A DNA stretch of 64,000 nucleotides, from the NCBI RefSeq assembly GCF_016406325.1, contig NZ_CP066370.1, positions 3,348,001 to 3,412,000 on the forward strand, in the 5' to 3' direction. The stretch comes from Shewanella putrefaciens. Lineage in GTDB: Bacteria; Pseudomonadota; Gammaproteobacteria; Enterobacterales; Shewanellaceae. The translations under genes and the position numbers were made by a program. The notes beneath the pieces are model-generated. The model was given only the letters and a program-made list of their open reading frames with translations. It was not told the DNA's origin and made no database searches. The first letter of the stretch is position 1. Each line of letters starts with the position of its first letter. Of the stretch, positions 36,944 to 48,101 are shown piece by piece.

Positions 36944-37912
36944 CTAGGTCCCACTGACCTTGGCTATCTGCTGAGTACTTCGCTGTTTTTTATACTGCTT
37001 AGCTTCTGTAGGTATCGGTGTCACCTTACCCGTTTCTAACCAATTACGTAAACGGTTTGCATCGGCTAGATGGGTATATTTGCCATAGGCATCAAGCACA
37101 ACAAAAGCCACTTGACGTTTTGCCATTTCAGTGCGCATCACTAAGCAATGGCCTGCTGCATTGGTAAAGCCCGTTTTTGTAAGATGAATATTCCAGTTAT
37201 CTTTGTAAACCAAGCGATTTGTATTACGAAAATCTAAACTGTACTTAGGTTTGCCAAACGTCACCGTTTTCTTCTCTGTGGCACTCAACTCACCAAGCAT
37301 AGGGTATTTCTCACTCGCTTTAAGCAGAACGATAAGATCGCTCGCACTAGACACATTTTTATGAGATAAGCCCGTCGGTTCAACATAACGAGTATTTTTC
37401 ATACCTAATGCTTTCGCTTTGGCATTCATCGCCTTAATAAAGGCCTTATGTCCACCGGGATAATGATGAGCAAGGCTTGCAGCGGCGCGATTTTCTGAAG
37501 ACATCAAGGTCAACAACAACATCTCTTTACGGGTAATTTCGCTACCGATACGTACCCGAGAGTAAACACCACGCATTTCTTTGGTATCGCTAATATTAAC
37601 AGCGAGCTTCTGATCCATTGGCAATTTGGCATCTAACGTCACCATAGCCGTCATTAATTTAGTCACAGAGGCTATTGGCATAACAGCATTAGGATTACTC
37701 GAATAAAGGACCTCATTGGTTTTGAGATCAACCACCAAAGCACTGTTCGCCGCGACTTCTTGTTTATTTAAAACAGGCTTTGCTGAGGCAGATGATTTAG
37801 AAGCGGTACTTTTCGTAGTGACAGAGGCCGATTCGGCACAATATGCTGTCGCGGCAACAGTACAACTGCTGCAGACAAAGATAAAACTACTGAGTAAAGA
37901 TCTGATCTTCAT
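36944..37912 (-). CDS. pbpG: D-alanyl-D-alanine endopeptidase (PBP7/PbpG type)
   Basis: Periplasmic penicillin-binding protein of the S11 family that cleaves D-Ala-DAP cross-links in peptidoglycan. All three active-site motifs are present: Ser82-x-x-Lys85 in 'ASVTKLM', Ser139-Glu-Asn141 in 'SSENRAA', and 'KTG' in '[12 protein letters not shown]'. A signal peptide ends near residue 26, followed by a low-complexity Ser/Thr/Lys linker to about 45. It lacks the C-terminal amphipathic anchor of DacA, fitting PBP7. Length of 322 residues is typical. It is a single gene. Confidence 0.93.
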   Translation of the reverse strand: MKIRSLLSSFIFVCSSCTVAATAYCAESASVTTKSTASKSSASAKPVLNKQEVAANSALVVDLKTNEVLYSSNPNAVMPIASVTKLMTAMVTLDAKLPMDQKLAVNISDTKEMRGVYSRVRIGSEITRKEMLLLTLMSSENRAAASLAHHYPGGHKAFIKAMNAKAKALGMKNTRYVEPTGLSHKNVSSASDLIVLLKASEKYPMLGELSATEKKTVTFGKPKYSLDFRNTNRLVYKDNWNIHLTKTGFTNAAGHCLVMRTEMAKRQVAFVVLDAYGKYTHLADANRLRNWLETGKVTPIPTEAKQYKKQRSTQQIAKVSGT

Positions 37913-38365
37913 TTAAGTTTCACTAAAAATAGAAAAGGATCACATGTGCTAACGCACGCGGCTTGCCCAAGTATAAGAGGTATATGCAGAAAGGAATAGA
38001 ATGAAACTAAACTTTTATCTGTGATATCAGCAATTTCCATCTAGCGCCATAGTTCACGCACCAGCTTAACCTATTATAAATTTCGCATTTAAAAGTACTC
38101 AAAATCATACTTTTTAACTAGCTTAGAGATTAATGCTAAAAAACAGCACTTTCAAAGTTAAATGCTTCAATGTAAAAATTATTAATAATTTTTTAACTTT
38201 TATATGAGTAAAGATTAATTTTTGCAAATCAATCATCTGTTCCCAGCCTGAAATCAACCAAACACCGTCAAGGCATCTTAGTCATCACTCTGCCCAACAA
38301 CAATGAAACAAAACTTAACACCAGATTGAAAATTGACAACATCCCCCATAGTACTTTGATACAAC
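37913..38365. other. Intergenic region upstream of pbpG
   Basis: About 450 A/T-rich bases between pbpG and the DUF2846 remnant. They hold the pbpG promoter and probably the decayed start of the DUF2846 gene. No readable lipoprotein signal or RNA gene is seen. Confidence 0.5.
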
Positions 38366-38713
38366 GTAAGTTATATCGCGAAAAAACCGGCTGACAATAA
38401 AAGCGGTATCTATATTTACCGTAATAGTTTTGTCGGACAAGCACTCAAGAAAAACATTTATATCAATGGTGAAATGATTGGTGAATCAGCCAATAAGGTA
38501 TTTTTCTACAAAGAAGTTGAACCTGGCGAGCAAACGCTTTCAACTGAATCTGAGTTTAGTGAAAACGATTTAAAAGTTTCAACAGAAGGCGGTAAAAACG
38601 ACTTCTTTGAGCAATATATCAAAATGGGTGTATTTGTAGGCGGTGCAGGACTAAAAGCCGTCTTTGATGCCGAAGGGATGAAAAACGTTCAAGAATGTAA
38701 ATTAGCAAAATAG
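38366..38713 (+). pseudogene. 5'-truncated DUF2846-family gene
   Basis: From a stop codon near 38363 the frame reads 'KKPADNKSGIYIYRNSFVG', then 'NIYINGEMIGESANKVFFY', 'TESEFSENDLKVSTEGGKN' and 'QYIKMGVFVGGAGLK'. These are the DUF2846 blocks of small envelope lipoproteins. The N-terminal signal and lipobox, normally about 30 residues before, are missing and no start codon with a ribosome site precedes the domain. An ATG at 38474 gives only 79 residues and cuts into the fold. It looks like a decayed gene with an intact 3' end and terminator. Confidence 0.7.
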
Positions 38714-38742
38714 TCATTACTTCCCCCTTGAATCGCCCATAT

Positions 38743-38769
38743 AAAAACCAGCCAAAAGGCTGGTTTTTT
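38743..38769 (+). terminator. Terminator after the DUF2846 remnant, before lysS
   Basis: AAAAACCAGCC and GGCTGGTTTTT form an 11-bp stem with an AAAA loop and a T run. It is between convergent genes and could also end lysS. Confidence 0.85.
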
Positions 38770-38824
38770 ATATTTATCCAATGCAAATTGGGTCACAGGT
38801 TTTATCTGCAACCCAATAAATCAC

Positions 38825-40327
38825 TTAGGCTTGTGGGCGCATTGCAGGGAATAGGATCACATCACGGATTGTATGAGTGTTAGTGAATAGCATCACTAAA
38901 CGGTCGATACCGATACCTTGACCCGCTGTTGGTGGTAAACCGTGTTCCAGTGCAGTGATATAGTCCGCATCGTAGAACATGGCTTCATCGTCACCCGCGT
39001 CTTTGGCATCAACCTGCGCTTTAAAGCGGCTGTCTTGATCTTCAGCATCATTTAACTCGCTGAAACCGTTAGCTACTTCACGACCACCGATGAAGAATTC
39101 AAAACGGTCAGTGATGAAGTGATTGTCATCGTTACGACGTGCCAGTGGCGAAATGTCCGCTGGGTAGCCAGTGATGAAGGTCGGTTGCATTAATTGCCAT
39201 TCAGCAGTTTCACCGAAGATTTCTTCTAATAGCTGACCACAGGTCCAGAACTTCTCGATCTTGATACCTAGGCTGATAGCCAATTCACGCATAAATTCGA
39301 GATCTTTCACTTGCTCGTAGGTCATGGCTTGGATAGTCGCGTTATCAGGATTGTACTTCTGAATCGCTTCTAACATGCTCAGACGGGCATATGGGCCGCC
39401 GAAATCAACGGTGTGCTCGCCGTATGGCATTTGCGCACTGCCTAACAATTCGATCGCGATTGAGCTTAACAGTTCTTCGGTTAAGTCCATCAAATCTTTG
39501 TAATCAGCGTAAGCCATATAGAATTCCATCATAGTGAATTCTGGGTTATGGCGTGGCGACAGACCTTCGTTACGGAAGTTACGGTTGATTTCAAACACAC
39601 GCTCAAAACCACCGACCACTAAACGCTTGAGGTATAGCTCTGGCGCGATACGCAGGTACATTGGCATGTCCAGCGCATTGTGGTGCGTGATAAATGGACG
39701 GGCTGAAGCACCGCCTGGGATCACGTGCATCATTGGGGTTTCAACTTCCATGAACTCTTTTTTGATCATGAAGTTACGGATAGCTGCAACCACTTTTGAA
39801 CGCATCACGAAGGCTTGACGAGATTCTTCGTTAACGATTAAGTCAACATAACGTTGGCGGTAACGGGTTTCTTGGTCGGTTAAGCCGTGGAATTTCTCTG
39901 GCAGTGGACGCAGTGCTTTGGTCAGCAGTTGGTACTCTTCCATATTGACGTACAGATCGCCTTTACCAGACAAGTGTAACTGACCAGTTACGCCGATGAT
40001 GTCACCGATATCCAGACCTTGGTAACGATCCTTCAGATCCGCTTGAACGCCCTTTTCAGCGTAAGCTTGGATACGACCAGACACGTCTTGAATTACGAGG
40101 AATGGGCCACGTTTTGCCATGATACGACCAGCAATGCTGGTTCTAAAACCTAAGGCTTCGAGTTCTTCCTTAGTGTTTTGACCGTATTTTTCCTGCAACT
40201 CTGCCGCTTTGTGGGTGCGACGGAACGTATTAGGGTGAGCATTAGCGCTACAATTCGGGCGAATGCTGTCTAGCTTGGCACGACGCTCGGCGATCAGTTT
40301 GTTTTCATCTTGTACTTGTTCAGTCAT
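38825..40327 (-). CDS. lysS: Lysyl-tRNA synthetase (class II)
   Basis: Cytoplasmic enzyme that charges tRNA-Lys. An N-terminal OB-fold anticodon-binding domain (about 60-165) is followed by the class II catalytic core (about 175-500) with motif 2 '[19 protein letters not shown]' and motif 3 '[19 protein letters not shown]'. Length of 500 residues matches LysS/LysU. It follows prfB with 29 bases between them, the conserved prfB-lysS arrangement of E. coli and relatives, so they should be co-transcribed. Confidence 0.97.
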   Translation of the reverse strand: MTEQVQDENKLIAERRAKLDSIRPNCSANAHPNTFRRTHKAAELQEKYGQNTKEELEALGFRTSIAGRIMAKRGPFLVIQDVSGRIQAYAEKGVQADLKDRYQGLDIGDIIGVTGQLHLSGKGDLYVNMEEYQLLTKALRPLPEKFHGLTDQETRYRQRYVDLIVNEESRQAFVMRSKVVAAIRNFMIKKEFMEVETPMMHVIPGGASARPFITHHNALDMPMYLRIAPELYLKRLVVGGFERVFEINRNFRNEGLSPRHNPEFTMMEFYMAYADYKDLMDLTEELLSSIAIELLGSAQMPYGEHTVDFGGPYARLSMLEAIQKYNPDNATIQAMTYEQVKDLEFMRELAISLGIKIEKFWTCGQLLEEIFGETAEWQLMQPTFITGYPADISPLARRNDDNHFITDRFEFFIGGREVANGFSELNDAEDQDSRFKAQVDAKDAGDDEAMFYDADYITALEHGLPPTAGQGIGIDRLVMLFTNTHTIRDVILFPAMRPQA

Positions 40328-40356
40328 CTTATTTCTCGTCTATACCTTTGAATTAA

Positions 40357-41455
40357 TTACAGCCCTGATTTCAAACTGGCTTCGATAAACTTGTCCAGAT
40401 CGCCATCGAGTACCGCTTGGGTATTGCGCGTCTCCACGCTAGTACGTAAGTCTTTAATACGGGAATCGTCCAATACATAGGACCGAATTTGGCTGCCCCA
40501 GCCGATGTCAGATTTAGCGTCTTCGGCCGCTTGCTTTTCAGCATTTTGCTTATGCATTTCTAATTCGAACAGTTTGGCTTTTAACTGTTTCATCGCCGAA
40601 TCTTTGTTCTTGTGCTGTGAACGATCGTTCTGACACTGCACTACCGTGTTGGTCGGTAAGTGGGTAATACGTACCGCTGATTCGGTTCGGTTAACGTGCT
40701 GACCACCCGCACCCGAGGCGCGGTATACGTCGATACGTAAGTCAGCAGGGTTGATATCGATGGTGATATCATCATCAATCTCAGGGTAAACAAATACCGA
40801 GCAGAAAGACGTGTGGCGACGACCCGAAGAGTCAAATGGCGATTTACGCACTAAACGGTGCACGCCAGTTTCGGTGCGTAACCAACCGAAAGCATATTCA
40901 CCAGTGAATTTAATGGTCGCACCCTTAATGCCCGCCACGTCACCATCGGTCACTTCCATCAATTCAGGGCTGAATCCATGGGCTTCACCCCAACGTAGGT
41001 ACATACGCAGTACCATGTTGGCCCAATCTTGAGCCTCAGTACCGCCACTGCCCGACTGAATGTCTAAGTAACAGTTTGAGGCATCCTGTGGACCAGAGAA
41101 CATACGGCGAAATTCAAGATCAGCAAGGCGACTTTCTAAATAATCCAGCTCTTTGGTGGTTTCATTGAAGGTGTCTTCGTCTTCTTCTTCAACGGCCAGC
41201 TCGAGTAGCCCTTCGACATCCTCAAGACCTGAGTCCATATCGTCGATTGTTTTTACTACGGCTTCGAGGCTTGCACGCTCTTTGCCTAGGGCTTGGGCGC
41301 GCTCAGGCTCGTTCCACACATCGGAACTTTCAAGCTCACGGGTAACTTCTTCTAGACGCTCATGTTTAGCATCGTAGTCAAAGATACCCCCTAAGAAGCT
41401 GCGTACGCTCGGCAAGCTCCTTAATTTTGAATTTTACTGGATTAACTTCAAACAT
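40357..41455 (-). CDS. prfB: Peptide chain release factor 2, with programmed +1 frameshift
   Basis: Release factor 2 recognises UGA and UAA stop codons. The main frame (40357-41415) carries the GGQ hydrolysis motif in '[10 protein letters not shown]' and the SPF recognition tripeptide in 'SPFDSSGRR'. The true start is ATG 41455: 25 codons read to an in-frame TGA at 41378-41380, and the ribosome then shifts +1 at CTT-TGA-C. The internal AGGGGG at 41387-41392 is the stimulator. This autoregulates RF2 level, as in E. coli. The total product is about 365 residues. It is first in an operon with lysS. Confidence 0.96.
41377..41392 (-). promoter_or_regulatory. prfB programmed-frameshift site
   Basis: The minus strand reads AGGGGG, then TAT, CTT, TGA, C, the classic RF2 autoregulatory element with its internal Shine-Dalgarno-like stimulator. 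Confidence 0.95.
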
Positions 41456-41951
41456 GAATTTTCAACTTCACTTTATTTGGCCGCTTTAATTGATTTCCCA
41501 TTAAAGGAGGCGGTGATTAACAGTATTTGCGACCGCGCATTTTAACCTAACAACGCCAGTAAGCCTAGGACGTGTTGATGTTTCGAGGTTAAATTTTGTG
41601 CTCGATAAGTCAGTTAACACTGTGATCTTAATTAATTTTGGCTAAGCATTCCCTGAGCTAGGTATCAAGGTCTGCTCAAGTGACCCTAAGTCTTTTAAGA
41701 AAATGTGCCGAATATCAAGGGGGATAGTATTTAAAACACGATTTTTTGCTAAGAGCATCACAATCAACACTCAGTACAAACCTTGCACTGCACAGTCTTA
41801 AATCAGTTTGTGATTAATGCAGCAATTCCATCTTAAACTTGCTGCGTACATAAGCATCTTCAAAACTACCCTAGGTATACTCAAATCAACCTATGCCTGC
41901 AGCCTCGCGCGATAGCAGCCAAGTTCCCTACAAAATATAAAAGGCCATGGG
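41456..41951. other. Intergenic region between prfB and the formate dehydrogenase fusion
   Basis: 496 bases between divergent genes. They hold both promoters. I see no convincing FNR, CRP or ModE site and no RNA gene. A very short GTG frame near 41512, behind AAAGGAGG, ends after nine codons and is not called. Confidence 0.5.
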
Positions 41952-44900
41952 ATGATAGAACTTCAAATTGATGACCAAGTGCTGTTGGTTAACCCAAACA
42001 ACACACTACTGCAAGCGGCACATAATGCTGGGATAACCATCCCCAGCCTATGCGATCAAAACGCGGCCTCACAGCAATTAGTTACAGATAAAAACAATCA
42101 AAAACATGATGATAAACAAGCCTGTAACTTATGCGTGGTTCAAATTGAAAATGCCGATGCAAGCCTTCGTTGCGTACGGGCTTGTGAAACACCCGTTGAG
42201 ATGGGAATGCGGGTAATCACTCAATCAGCCTACCTTAGTAAAAAGCGTAAGCAAGCACTCAACAATATCCTAAGCGACCACTTTGCCGATTGTGAGGCAC
42301 CGTGCCAGCAGGCCTGCCCAGCGGGTGTCGATGTACAGAGCTATTTATATCACATTGCCCAAGGTAACCATACGCAAGCCATTAAAGTTATTAAACAAAC
42401 CTTGCCATTACCCTTATCTATTGGCCGTGTCTGCCCAGCATTCTGCGAGGCCGAATGTCGGCGAGGAAGTGTCGATGAACCTATCGCCATTCGCCAATTA
42501 AAACGTCACGCTGCCGATTTGGATTTAGCAGAAGGTGAAAATGGTGGTATGAGTTACGTCCCTGAACGCCAAGCTGAAACGGGTAAAAGGGTCGCCATTA
42601 TCGGAGCGGGTCCTGCGGGATTAAGTGCTGGATACTATTTATCAAATCAAGGGCATAGCGTTGAGATATTTGAAGCAATGCCCCAAGCGGGCGGCTGGCT
42701 ACGTTACGGTATTCCTGAATACCGTTTACCCAAAGCGATATTAGACAAAGAAATAGACTTACTTTGCCGTAACGGATTAATGATACACACTCAAACCCGC
42801 TTAGGGCATGAGGTACATCTAACCCAATTAGCTAAAGATTTTGATGCCATCTGCCTTGCTATTGGCGCCCAAAAAGCCGTGCCGATGGATTATCCCGGTA
42901 GCACGCTTAAGGGATGTTATTTAGGCGTGGATTATTTAAAAGACCATTGCCTCGAAAAATCGTTACCACTAGGCAAAAAAGTAGCCGTCATTGGTGGAGG
43001 AAATACCGCTATCGATTGCGCTCGCACTGCAGTACGTGAAGGCTGCGATGTCACTTTAATCTATCGTCGTACCCGTGCTGAAATGCCTGCAGAAGCCTAT
43101 GAAGTCCATGAAGCTGAAGTTGAAGGGGTCAAATTTCACTTCTTAACGAATCCGATTGAAAACCATAGTGATGCAGATGGCCATGTCTGCGCGGTCACCT
43201 TTGCTAAAATGGCACTTGGTGAAGCCGATGCTTCAGGCAGGCGAGCACCGATTAATACGGGGGAAACCTTTACCCAAGACTTTGATACTGTGATAGCCGC
43301 TGTATCACAAACCCCAGATATGAGTTTTCTGCAGGATCCTGCGAGTCATTTAAGCCAAGGAGAAATTGCTCTTAGCCGTTGGAATACCTTTATCGGCTGT
43401 GAACACACTATGTCTGCGGGTATTGAAAAACTGTTTGTGATTGGCGATTCTCGCCGAGGCCCAGCCACCGCTGTTGCCGCCATTGGTGATGGACACAAAG
43501 CGGCACAAGCCATTGATAAAATGTTGAAACAAGGGCTAAGCTGCGAACTGTATAGCGGTGAATTTAATTCATCTAAAGCGGTTAGTCACAATAGTAAACA
43601 AGATCAAATAGCACAGGATCTTTATCCTAATATTCAGCGTCAGGCACGCTTAAAAATGCCCGAGTTAACCGCTGTACAACGGCTCCTGAATTACAGTGAG
43701 GTAGAACTAGGATTCGCACCTGATGCGGCCATGCAAGAGGCGGCACGCTGTTTAGAATGTGCCTGTCAGGCCAATACAAATTGCAAACTAAGAGATTATG
43801 CGACTGACTACAAAGTTGAATCAAAACAACTAAACACCGATTTTGCTCGTCAATTTGTGGTTGATAAATCAAGCCCTTTTATCCAATTTGATGCCAATCG
43901 CTGTATCAGTTGCGGTAAATGTGTGGATGCGTGCAACCAACAAAGTGGGCACTGCGTCATTCAATTTGCCTATGATTCTTACCAAGCACTCCCCCAAACG
44001 GAAGATCTGACCCAAGAACGCCGCGCCCCCAGAGTCGGCTTTAGTGCATCCATGGCGGATAGCCAATGTGTTCAATGTGGTAATTGCGTCCAAGTTTGCC
44101 CTACTGGTGCCTTAGTTGACGCCCGAGACAAACGCCAAGGGGATAAGACATCACTCAAAACCGCTTCCACTATCTGTACTTACTGTGGTGTTGGATGCAG
44201 ACTCGACCTCAAAATCGATGAAAATACCCATCACATCCGTCATATCGAAGGTAATAAGGACTCAGTCGTTAACCAAGGTATGTTGTGTGTTAAAGGCCGT
44301 TTTGGTTTCGATTTTATTCACAGCGAAAAACGCCTGACCACTCCACTCATTCGTAAAAACGGACAACTCCAGCCTTGTTCTTGGCAGGAGGCTATTGACT
44401 ATATCGCCAAAAACTTGACCGATATAAAGCAACAATATGGCAGTAATGCGCTGGCCAGTCTCGCCTCCGCGAAGGCCACAAACGAAGATAATTTTGTACT
44501 GCAAAAGTTTGTCCGTAGTGTACTTGGCACCAACAATATCGACCACTGCGCCCGCCTATGCCACTCATCAACCGTCACAGGCCTGCAACAAAGTATTGGC
44601 AGCGGCGCTATGACCAATGATATTCCGAGCATCCAAGACTCTGATGTCATTTTTATTTTAGGTTCAGATACCACCAGCGCGCACCCCATTATTGCGTCCA
44701 AGATAAAGCAGGCGGTGACATTACATGGGGCAAGATTAATCGTTGCCGATCCTAAACGTGTCGCTATTGCCGATAACGCTGAACTCTATGTCGCCCAAAG
44801 GCCCGGCACGGATGTGATGCTACTCAATGCTATTATGGCGGAAATCATTCGTAACGAATGGCATGATAAAACCTATATTGCCGAGCGCACAGAAGGTGTG

Positions 44901-46226
44901 GACGCACTATACGCGGAGCTTGCCAAGGATGATTACTCCCTAGAAAACGCCGCACTTATCACTGGCGTTAATGCAAGTGAAATTGCCCAACTCGCACGCA
45001 TCATCGGCACCGCTGAAAAAACAGCTATTTACTATGCAATGGGGATCACTCAGCACACCACAGGGCATGACAATGTTACCGCTATTTCTAACCTGCAACT
45101 GTTGTGTGGCAATATAGGTATCAAAGGGGCGGGGATTAATCCCCTACGTGGCCAAAGTAATGTGCAGGGTGCTTGTGATATGGGCGCACTACCTAACTAT
45201 TTTACTGGCTATCAAAAAGTGACCGATATTCATGCCAAAATGCGCTTTGAGGCCTATTGGCAAACTCCGCTCTCTGGTGAGATTGGTGTTACAGCAACCC
45301 ATATGATGCATGATATTTCCAAAGGGAAAATCAAGGCGTTATATGTAATGGGGGAAAATCCAGTATTAAGCGACCCAGACCAAGCCCATGTGCTAAGGGC
45401 GCTTAACCAAATAGATTTTCTCGTGGTGCAGGATATCTTTCTAACTGAAACCGCAGAACTAGCTCATGTCGTATTGCCAGCCGCCTCTTTTGTGGAAAAA
45501 CGCGGTCACTTTACCAACACAGAACGACGGGTTCAGCGGCTTGAGCAAGCTCTGCCCGCACCAGGGGTAGCATTGCCTGATTGGCAGATTGTGCAGAAAA
45601 TTGCTAACGCGATGGGCGCGAATTGGAATTACATCCACGAAGAAGATATATGGCATGAAATTAATGAATTAACACCACAGTATCGTGGTATTCGTTGGCA
45701 ACGATTAAGTCAGCAGGATAATGGTGACTTTCCTCAAGGTATTCAATGGCCCTGTCCAGATGAAGACCATCCCGGAACCCCCATTATGCACCAAAACCAA
45801 TTTACACGCGGCTTAGGCAAATTTACGCCTGTCAGTTACCGCTTACCCGCCGAAATGCCCTGTAGTGAATATCCACTAACACTTTCAACTGGGCGATTAT
45901 TGGAGCAATTTCATACAGGTACATTAACGCGTAAAACACCAGGACTCGATTTACTCGGCTCACCTAAGGTGATGATTTCCGTCTATGATGCCGAGAGGCT
46001 CGGGATTAGTAATGGCGATAAAATTAAACTCACGACACGCCGTGGTGAGATTGAAATTGATGCCTTTGTGACTAAACGCGCCCAAGCTGGCGTGCTATTC
46101 CTACCTTTCCATTTTGTCGAAGCGGCAGCCAATAAGCTCACCATCAATGCCCTTGATCCTGTTGCTTATATTCCCGAATATAAAGTGTGTGCAGTCAAAG
46201 CAGAAAAGGTAACGAGTTGCGGCTAA
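41952..46226 (+). CDS. Formate dehydrogenase alpha subunit fused to a GltD-like flavoprotein
   Basis: 1424-residue cytoplasmic molybdo-flavoenzyme. In order: a 2Fe-2S ferredoxin-like domain (about 1-85); a Cys-rich segment 'DCEAPCQQACPAGVD' and GltD-type domain (about 100-540) with FAD site 'IIGAGPAGLSAGYYLSNQGH' and NADPH site 'VIGGGNTAIDCARTAV'; two 4Fe-4S clusters ('CISCGKCVDAC', 'CVQCGNCVQVCPTG'); then the molybdopterin domain from about 735, starting 'CTYCGVGC'. Cys870 in 'ARLCHSST' is the expected molybdenum ligand (cysteine type, not selenocysteine). It would couple formate oxidation to NAD(P)+ reduction within one chain. It is a single gene with its own terminator. Confidence 0.9.
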   Translation: MIELQIDDQVLLVNPNNTLLQAAHNAGITIPSLCDQNAASQQLVTDKNNQKHDDKQACNLCVVQIENADASLRCVRACETPVEMGMRVITQSAYLSKKRKQALNNILSDHFADCEAPCQQACPAGVDVQSYLYHIAQGNHTQAIKVIKQTLPLPLSIGRVCPAFCEAECRRGSVDEPIAIRQLKRHAADLDLAEGENGGMSYVPERQAETGKRVAIIGAGPAGLSAGYYLSNQGHSVEIFEAMPQAGGWLRYGIPEYRLPKAILDKEIDLLCRNGLMIHTQTRLGHEVHLTQLAKDFDAICLAIGAQKAVPMDYPGSTLKGCYLGVDYLKDHCLEKSLPLGKKVAVIGGGNTAIDCARTAVREGCDVTLIYRRTRAEMPAEAYEVHEAEVEGVKFHFLTNPIENHSDADGHVCAVTFAKMALGEADASGRRAPINTGETFTQDFDTVIAAVSQTPDMSFLQDPASHLSQGEIALSRWNTFIGCEHTMSAGIEKLFVIGDSRRGPATAVAAIGDGHKAAQAIDKMLKQGLSCELYSGEFNSSKAVSHNSKQDQIAQDLYPNIQRQARLKMPELTAVQRLLNYSEVELGFAPDAAMQEAARCLECACQANTNCKLRDYATDYKVESKQLNTDFARQFVVDKSSPFIQFDANRCISCGKCVDACNQQSGHCVIQFAYDSYQALPQTEDLTQERRAPRVGFSASMADSQCVQCGNCVQVCPTGALVDARDKRQGDKTSLKTASTICTYCGVGCRLDLKIDENTHHIRHIEGNKDSVVNQGMLCVKGRFGFDFIHSEKRLTTPLIRKNGQLQPCSWQEAIDYIAKNLTDIKQQYGSNALASLASAKATNEDNFVLQKFVRSVLGTNNIDHCARLCHSSTVTGLQQSIGSGAMTNDIPSIQDSDVIFILGSDTTSAHPIIASKIKQAVTLHGARLIVADPKRVAIADNAELYVAQRPGTDVMLLNAIMAEIIRNEWHDKTYIAERTEGVDALYAELAKDDYSLENAALITGVNASEIAQLARIIGTAEKTAIYYAMGITQHTTGHDNVTAISNLQLLCGNIGIKGAGINPLRGQSNVQGACDMGALPNYFTGYQKVTDIHAKMRFEAYWQTPLSGEIGVTATHMMHDISKGKIKALYVMGENPVLSDPDQAHVLRALNQIDFLVVQDIFLTETAELAHVVLPAASFVEKRGHFTNTERRVQRLEQALPAPGVALPDWQIVQKIANAMGANWNYIHEEDIWHEINELTPQYRGIRWQRLSQQDNGDFPQGIQWPCPDEDHPGTPIMHQNQFTRGLGKFTPVSYRLPAEMPCSEYPLTLSTGRLLEQFHTGTLTRKTPGLDLLGSPKVMISVYDAERLGISNGDKIKLTTRRGEIEIDAFVTKRAQAGVLFLPFHFVEAAANKLTINALDPVAYIPEYKVCAVKAEKVTSCG

Positions 46227-46248
46227 ATCAATTTTAAGCGCCGAATAA

Positions 46249-46278
46249 AAAACGGGAGATAAGATGTCTCCCGTTTTT
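46249..46278. terminator. Terminator after the formate dehydrogenase fusion
   Basis: AAAACGGGAGA and TCTCCCGTTTT form an 11-bp stem with a 7-base loop, then a T run. It lies between convergent genes and can serve both. Confidence 0.88.
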
Positions 46279-46301
46279 ATGCTTATCAATTGACTGAAGG
46301 G

Positions 46302-47966
46302 TTAAATCTTAAACTGTCCGACTAATTTACCTAAGTTAGTCCCCTCCTGCGATACGGTTTGACTAATTCTGGCCGCATCTTGGCTAGAATGGAGTAACTC
46401 GTTCACAATTTCTTGAATAGCATATACATTGCGATTAATTTCCTCGGTAACAGAGCTTTGCTCAGTAGCCGCAGTCGCAATTTGAGTACTCATATCATTA
46501 ATGGCCGTTACCGCTGAAGTCACAGAACCTAAACTTTCAGAGATAGCACGGGAAGACGCTACCGAACGCACACAACTTTGTTGGCTGTCCTCCATCGTTT
46601 TCACCGCTTGGGCGACAAGTTTATGCAGCGCAGATAACATCTCGTTAATTTCTAAAGTGCTAGCCTGAGTACGGCTGGCGAGATTACGCACTTCATCGGC
46701 CACCACCGCAAAACCTCTACCCTGCTCACCTGCACGGGCCGCTTCAATTGCCGCGTTTAATGCTAACAGGTTGGTTTGTTCAGCAATACCACCAATGACC
46801 GAAAGCACACTGTTAATCTTCTGGGATTGCTCACTTAAAGATTGAATGCTGCCCGCCGCGTGATTAATTTGCTCCATCAAACCTGCGATTTCTTCTAGGG
46901 AAGCATCAACACAGCGTTGAGCATTAGCAACATCCCCCGTGGCAGCTTGAGTCGCTTCTGCCACTTGCGTGGTATTTTGCGCAACTTCACTGGCAGTGGA
47001 AGACATCTCAGTGATGGCTGTCACCACTTGATCGGTTTCATTGTTATGGCTGATAAGCTGGCTTGACATCACTTTCGTTTGATCGTGAATCGCATTCGCC
47101 GCCTCTTTTACTTTCGTGGTCGCACTCGCTACATCCCCAATAATAGTCTGCAGTTTATCAACAAAGAGGTTAAAGGATTGGCCTAATTGGGCAATTTCAT
47201 CTTCGCCTTTTACGAGAAGGCGCTTAGTTAAATCGCCTTCACCCTTAGCAATATCATTTAGATTTTCAGCCATTTTTTGAATGGGCACCACCATACGGTG
47301 TGCGGCTATCATGATGATAAAGGCTGTAAACCCCGTGAGTAACAGTGCAATGAGTAGCAGCCCATAGGATTTATCCACCATTTGCTCTGTCACTGTGATG
47401 CGATAATCTTCGACTACCGCTTCGATATCATCAATATAAGCCCCCGTTCCTAACATCCAATCCGTGCCGGGCACCATAGTCACATAACTGAGTTTCTCAA
47501 TTTGTTCGTTAGTATTAGGCTTTTGATAGTAATAGGAAAAGTGACCATCACCTCGCTGTGCAGCATTAAGCAAACCGACAATAATTTTGGTTCCGCGGGG
47601 GTCTGTCATGTCAATTTTATCTTGCCCTTCCAGTGCGGGTAGCAGGGCATGGAAAATATTTTTACCTTTAGAGTCGTATATAAAGAAATACCCTGCGCTA
47701 CCAAAACGAATATCCCGCAGGGCTTGATTGACATTACCTTGATCTTTTAAAGATATCTGGTACTGCACTATTCCTGCGGCAATTTCCGTCGCTTCTTTTA
47801 TTTGTTGTTTACGTTCACCAACGAGTTTAGTTTTAAAGGTAACCACTTCATCATCAAGTGCCTCTTTCTCGACATAGTAAGAAACAGACATCAATATCAG
47901 TAAAGTTAAGATCAGGGGAAACAGAGATAACAATAGTAATTTATTGCGCAAACTAAAATTCGACAT
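46302..47966 (-). CDS. Methyl-accepting chemotaxis protein, single-Cache type
   Basis: 554-residue inner-membrane chemoreceptor. Membrane helix about 10-30, a periplasmic sensor of the single-Cache (sCache_2) type about 35-190 with '[20 protein letters not shown]' and '[20 protein letters not shown]', a second helix about 200-222, a HAMP domain to about 275, and a signalling domain with the tip '[20 protein letters not shown]' near 400. sCache_2 receptors often sense short organic acids. No C-terminal CheR-docking pentapeptide is seen. It is convergent with the formate dehydrogenase gene; a link is only positional. Confidence 0.95.
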   Translation of the reverse strand: MSNFSLRNKLLLLSLFPLILTLLILMSVSYYVEKEALDDEVVTFKTKLVGERKQQIKEATEIAAGIVQYQISLKDQGNVNQALRDIRFGSAGYFFIYDSKGKNIFHALLPALEGQDKIDMTDPRGTKIIVGLLNAAQRGDGHFSYYYQKPNTNEQIEKLSYVTMVPGTDWMLGTGAYIDDIEAVVEDYRITVTEQMVDKSYGLLLIALLLTGFTAFIIMIAAHRMVVPIQKMAENLNDIAKGEGDLTKRLLVKGEDEIAQLGQSFNLFVDKLQTIIGDVASATTKVKEAANAIHDQTKVMSSQLISHNNETDQVVTAITEMSSTASEVAQNTTQVAEATQAATGDVANAQRCVDASLEEIAGLMEQINHAAGSIQSLSEQSQKINSVLSVIGGIAEQTNLLALNAAIEAARAGEQGRGFAVVADEVRNLASRTQASTLEINEMLSALHKLVAQAVKTMEDSQQSCVRSVASSRAISESLGSVTSAVTAINDMSTQIATAATEQSSVTEEINRNVYAIQEIVNELLHSSQDAARISQTVSQEGTNLGKLVGQFKI

Positions 47967-48101
47967 GCTTAATTACTCCGGGGGGATAAAACTTATAATT
48001 GTTGTATGTGCGAAGTATAGCCAAAACTGGGCAATTTCTAAGCGTCGAAGATAACAAATCTACATAAATTTTGTAAAAGTACCTTTTAACTGACTAACTT
48101 A

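Noticed and set aside
41512..41544. Very short GTG frame behind a strong AAAGGAGG
   Set aside because: Only nine codons; no evidence of a leader peptide function.
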